A DNA stretch of 7,372 bases from an uncultured Myxococcales bacterium. Lineage in GTDB: Bacteria; Myxococcota_A; UBA9042. Below are positions 5,590 to 7,372 of the stretch, piece after piece. The translations under genes were made by a program, and so were the position numbers. The notes beneath the pieces are model-generated. The model made no database searches, was not told the DNA's origin, and saw only the letters and a program-made list of their open reading frames with translations. The DNA lies in the NCBI GenBank assembly GCA_937915965.1, contig CALGHC010000900.1, positions 1 to 7,372 on the forward strand, written 5' to 3'. How positions within the stretch are numbered: position 1 is the stretch's first letter; each line of letters starts with the position of its first letter.

Positions 5590-6136
5590 CGCCGCGTGCT
5601 TGGGCGACCTCCATCTCGACCAGCTCGCCGATAATCTCGGCCTCGCCGACGATGCGCGAGCGATGGCACCCCCAGATGTCGCAGACGGCGACGACGTGAG
5701 CGGGAGTCAGCTTCGGCGTCAGGTAGATCAGGCGCAGCTTGCCGTCGCCGCATGGACAGGCGGCGTACGTCGGCAGCTCCTCGTCGCAGACCGGGCAGCG
5801 CACCTCGCAGGCGGTCCCATCGGCGAAAGCGTCGCCGCCGACGCGACCGTGATCACCTTGGATCGGCGAGAGCACTACATCGTCGCCGCTCCCGCCGCCA
5901 TTGACGTGCACCCGCACGCCGGGAAAGTCGAGGAAGGTGGCGTTGTCGGGGACGATGAGCGCGTGACCGTGGTGGCAGAAGGCCTGGGTGACGATGACCA
6001 ACGCGTCGCCGCTGAAGTCGTCGCCGCTGTCCACGGAGGGCAGCCTGCCGAGGCCGCTGACGCCGAGGTCGGCACCGTCGAGGCCGGCACCGTCGAGGTC
6101 CTCTGCGTCGGGAGTCTTGCGGGTCGAGTCGCTCAT
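5576..6136 (-). CDS. Cysteine-rich, probably zinc-binding protein of unknown function (186 aa)
   Basis: I cannot name this family. After a polar N-terminus with short LDGAG/LDGAD repeats (residues 14-30), the body starts with FCHHGHALIVPDN (54-65), then a beta-rich stretch FPGVRVHVNGGGSGDDVVLSPIQGDH, then cysteine motifs CPVC (114-117), CPCG (127-130) and CDIWGC (152-157), with LRLIYLTP between. Eight cysteines plus the CHHGH cluster suggest one or two zinc-ribbon or treble-clef sites. There is no signal peptide or membrane span, so it is probably cytoplasmic. ATG 6136 was chosen because GAGGGA (6144-6149) lies 7 nt upstream as a strong Shine-Dalgarno and MSDSTRKTPDAEDL is a natural start. 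The frame stays open to 6508 but that extension is arginine-rich and overlaps the start of thpR. It is convergent with the GT-C-like gene (16 bp apart) and divergent from thpR. The ordered cysteine pattern makes it a real, conserved-looking gene. Confidence 0.8.
   Translation of the reverse strand: MSDSTRKTPDAEDLDGAGLDGADLGVSGLGRLPSVDSGDDFSGDALVIVTQAFCHHGHALIVPDNATFLDFPGVRVHVNGGGSGDDVVLSPIQGDHGRVGGDAFADGTACEVRCPVCDEELPTYAACPCGDGKLRLIYLTPKLTPAHVVAVCDIWGCHRSRIVGEAEIIGELVEMEVAQARGERPS
6071..6100. repeat. 15-bp direct repeat, 2 units, in the Cys-rich gene
   Basis: GGCACCGTCGAGGCC (6071-6085) and GGCACCGTCGAGGTC (6086-6100) differ at one base, and a partial third copy (CCGAGGTC) precedes them. 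On the coding strand they give the DLDGA/GLDGA repeat. It superficially resembles pentapeptide repeats but is too short to form that solenoid. Confidence 0.7.
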
Positions 6137-6477
6137 CTGCCGCTCCCTCGCTGCGGCCAGCGGTTCGGTACGACGTGCACGCCGCGCGGTCACGGTCCAT
6201 GAGTGCGCCGCGGATCCGGCCCGAATATTCCGCGCCAACCTGCAAGATGCAAGGCAAACCTGGAGCGCGGGGCAAAGCAAACGCCGCTGCGGTGCCGACA
6301 CCGCGCTCGCCAAGCCAATGCATCGGTGTGCCAAGCTCCGGATCGACGACCGCGTGAGGCCATGGCAAGGCTCGGCCAAAGCCGATACAAAGCCCATGCG
6401 AAGCCGACGCGGTGCGGCGCACTGCCCTCCCTGGCCACGCCGCCGTCTGGCCGCAATTCGCGTTTCCAGTTGCCGCC
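6137..6477. other. 341-bp divergent intergenic region
   Basis: This region separates the Cys-rich gene from thpR. It holds the Shine-Dalgarno of the Cys-rich gene next to its start, one A/T-rich palindrome GAATATTC (6223-6230), and a middle part with many short gcaa/gccaa-type near-repeats (about 6240-6395). Frames are open on both strands across much of it, but their products are Arg/Ala/Pro-rich, lack domains and have no convincing Shine-Dalgarno, so I annotate no gene. I see no tRNA fold and no clear promoter for thpR. Confidence 0.6.
6224..6252 (-). promoter_or_regulatory. Weak candidate promoter for the Cys-rich gene
   Basis: On the minus strand, TTGCAT (complement of 6247-6252) is followed after 17 bp by AATATT (complement of 6224-6229), the only A/T-rich patch in the gap. 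The predicted leader would be about 80 nt. Both boxes match consensus poorly. The GAATATTC palindrome could instead be a small operator. Confidence 0.25.
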
Positions 6478-7149
6478 ATGCCGCGACTCTTTCTAGCTCT
6501 CGACCCACCCTTTCGTGTGCGTGACGCGTTGTCGTCCCTCCAGGATGACCTGCCGGAGGCGCGCTGGACCCCCTACGATCAGCTCCACCTCACGCTGCGC
6601 TTCGTCGGCCAGGTCGACGCAGCGGCGCAACGGCGGATCATCGAGGCCCTCGATCGAGTCGAGTGCGATCCTTTCGAGATCGGCGTCGCTGGGGTCGGCC
6701 ATTTCCCGCCGCGGCGATCGCCACGCGTGCTATGGGCGGGCGTCGACCAATGCGATGCGTTGCTGCGCCTGCGTGACCGCGTCGAGGCGGCGTTATCCCG
6801 TGCCGGGATCAACCGGGATGGTCGCAAGTATCACCCGCACTTCACCCTGGCACGCCTCGACCGCGGCCACGAACCGCGCGTCGCCGACTACCTGGAACGC
6901 CACTCCTTGGCGCGGGTGGCGCCCTTTGTCGTGCGAGCGTTTCACCTCTACTCGAGCATCCTGCGTCCCGACGGCGCCAGCCATTTCCGCGAGCAGACCT
7001 GGCGACTCGGCGAACCGGGGCCGGCCCCGGACGACGACGAGTTCGACGAGAGCGGTCCGTTTGAAGACGAGCCGGACGAACCGGACGAGCCGGACGAACC
7101 GGACGAACCGGACGAACCGGACGAACCGGACGAAGTCAGCCCCGCCTGA
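6478..7149 (+). CDS. thpR: RNA 2',3'-cyclic phosphodiesterase (ThpR/LigT, 2H phosphoesterase)
   Basis: This 223-aa protein belongs to the 2H phosphoesterase superfamily, whose bacterial members hydrolyse 2',3'-cyclic phosphate RNA ends to 2'-phosphate and can reversibly join tRNA halves in vitro. It is cytoplasmic. Both catalytic HxT motifs are present: H37-L-T-L in QLHLTLRFVG and H121-F-T-L in KYHPHFTLAR. The N-terminal strand PRLFLALDPP, a W30 shortly before motif one, GHFPPRRSPRVLWAGV in the middle and LYSSILRPDGASHFREQTWRL near the end are all family-typical. The normal domain is complete at about residue 178. What follows is a 45-residue acidic tail with seven Pro-Asp-Glu units, not usual for the family. 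ATG 6478 gives exactly the family N-terminus. The upstream in-frame GTG at 6412 would add 22 unrelated residues. No good Shine-Dalgarno precedes 6478, so translation may be weak or leaderless. It is probably monocistronic. Confidence 0.95.
   Translation: MPRLFLALDPPFRVRDALSSLQDDLPEARWTPYDQLHLTLRFVGQVDAAAQRRIIEALDRVECDPFEIGVAGVGHFPPRRSPRVLWAGVDQCDALLRLRDRVEAALSRAGINRDGRKYHPHFTLARLDRGHEPRVADYLERHSLARVAPFVVRAFHLYSSILRPDGASHFREQTWRLGEPGPAPDDDEFDESGPFEDEPDEPDEPDEPDEPDEPDEPDEVSPA
7072..7134. repeat. 9-bp tandem repeat, 7 units (Pro-Asp-Glu)
   Basis: Seven units of CCGGACGAA run without interruption from 7072 to 7134; only the second differs (final codon GAG). They encode the acidic tail of ThpR. 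The near-identity of the units, including the silent third positions, points to recent slippage expansion. Confidence 0.95.
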
Positions 7150-7191
7150 GAGCGTCAACCGCGACCCTCGCCCGCGCAAAGTCATCGCGGC

Positions 7192-7213
7192 AAAGCGCCG
7201 AGCCGCGCGCTTT
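7192..7213 (+). terminator. Terminator-like hairpin after thpR
   Basis: AAAGCGC (7192-7198) and GCGCTTT (7207-7213) form a perfect 7-bp stem with an 8-nt loop, 42 nt after the thpR stop. It is followed by CTCCC, so the T-run is only the three T bases closing the stem. It is placed where a terminator should be, but weak by intrinsic-terminator standards. Confidence 0.4.
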
Positions 7214-7305
7214 CTCCCAGCCGACAGCAATCTCTCTTTGATTCCAGAACGCTTGAAGGAGCGCAGCGAGGCACAGGCCGCGTTTGTGGTCATTTTAGCT
7301 CAGCA

Positions 7306-7322
7306 TCACGCTTCCGGCGTGA
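7306..7322. repeat. Inverted repeat TCACGC-N5-GCGTGA
   Basis: TCACGC (7306-7311) and GCGTGA (7317-7322) are perfect inverted copies around TTCCG. There is no T-run on either side. It lies 38 bp before a possible gene start at 7360 and just after an A/T-richer patch (CATTTTAGCT, 7291-7300), so it could be an operator or a small leader hairpin. Confidence 0.4.
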
Positions 7323-7359
7323 CCGATCGACGACGCCGGGGTGAAGTCGGAGATCGAAC

Positions 7360-7372
7360 ATGCGAGGCTCGC
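7360..7372 (+). CDS. Possible start of a further gene, cut by the window edge
   Basis: ATG at 7360 is preceded at 7-nt spacing by GGAG (7349-7352), the best Shine-Dalgarno in the right-hand part of the window. Only Met-Arg-Gly-Ser is visible, so nothing can be said about the product. The 210 bp before it contain no other gene I can support. Confidence 0.35.

Noticed and set aside
5600..6202. 200-codon plus-strand frame opposite the Cys-rich gene
   Set aside because: The Cys-rich frame has ordered metal-binding motifs and a strong Shine-Dalgarno. This frame has neither.
6137..6477. Small gene or RNA gene in the divergent gap
   Set aside because: The frames there lack Shine-Dalgarno sites and sensible composition, and I could not find a tRNA-like or other clear RNA fold by eye.

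Overview
The window is GC-rich DNA that is almost fully coding. Its genes have a flavour common in Myxococcota and related soil or marine delta-group bacteria: putative-Ig domain surface proteins, an alanine/proline-rich TPR protein, an AHSA1-type SRPBCC protein and many small lineage-specific proteins. This placement rests on composition and gene style only; there is no rRNA or other phylogenetic marker.

Layout. (1) Positions 2-427 (+) hold the C-terminal end of a secreted or surface protein with a putative-Ig domain. (2) A 10-bp tandem repeat fills much of the gap to a convergent gene at 531-1208 (-), which encodes an SRPBCC/AHSA1-like protein with a proline-rich N-terminal linker. (3) A divergent gap of 245 bp carries a plausible sigma-70-type promoter for a small 83-aa protein at 1454-1705 (+). 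(4) Positions 1796-5559 (+) hold a two-gene unit joined by an ATGA stop/start overlap. It encodes a secreted, C-terminally anchored TPR protein and a polytopic membrane protein that resembles GT-C glycosyltransferases (ArnT/PMT type). Its promoter seems to lie directly on the first ATG, which suggests a leaderless mRNA. (5) A convergent gene at 5576-6136 (-) encodes a cysteine-rich, probably zinc-binding protein I cannot name. Its stop codon and that of the GT-C-like gene pair with each other in one hairpin. (6) After a 341-bp divergent gap comes a clear RNA 2',3'-cyclic phosphodiesterase (ThpR/LigT, 2H superfamily) at 6478-7149 (+) with an acidic Asp-Glu-Pro repeat tail. (7) The last 223 bp hold a terminator-like hairpin, an inverted repeat and the possible start of another gene at 7360.

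The most unusual general property is the density of short tandem repeats. There are six blocks in 7.4 kb. Those inside genes have units of 9, 12, 12, 15 and 18 bp, so they keep the frame, and the single block with a unit not divisible by three (10 bp) lies between genes, against a stop codon. The best candidate for an undescribed system is the coupled TPR plus GT-C-like pair, which could be an envelope glycan-transfer module. That function is inferred from architecture and context, not shown by the sequence.
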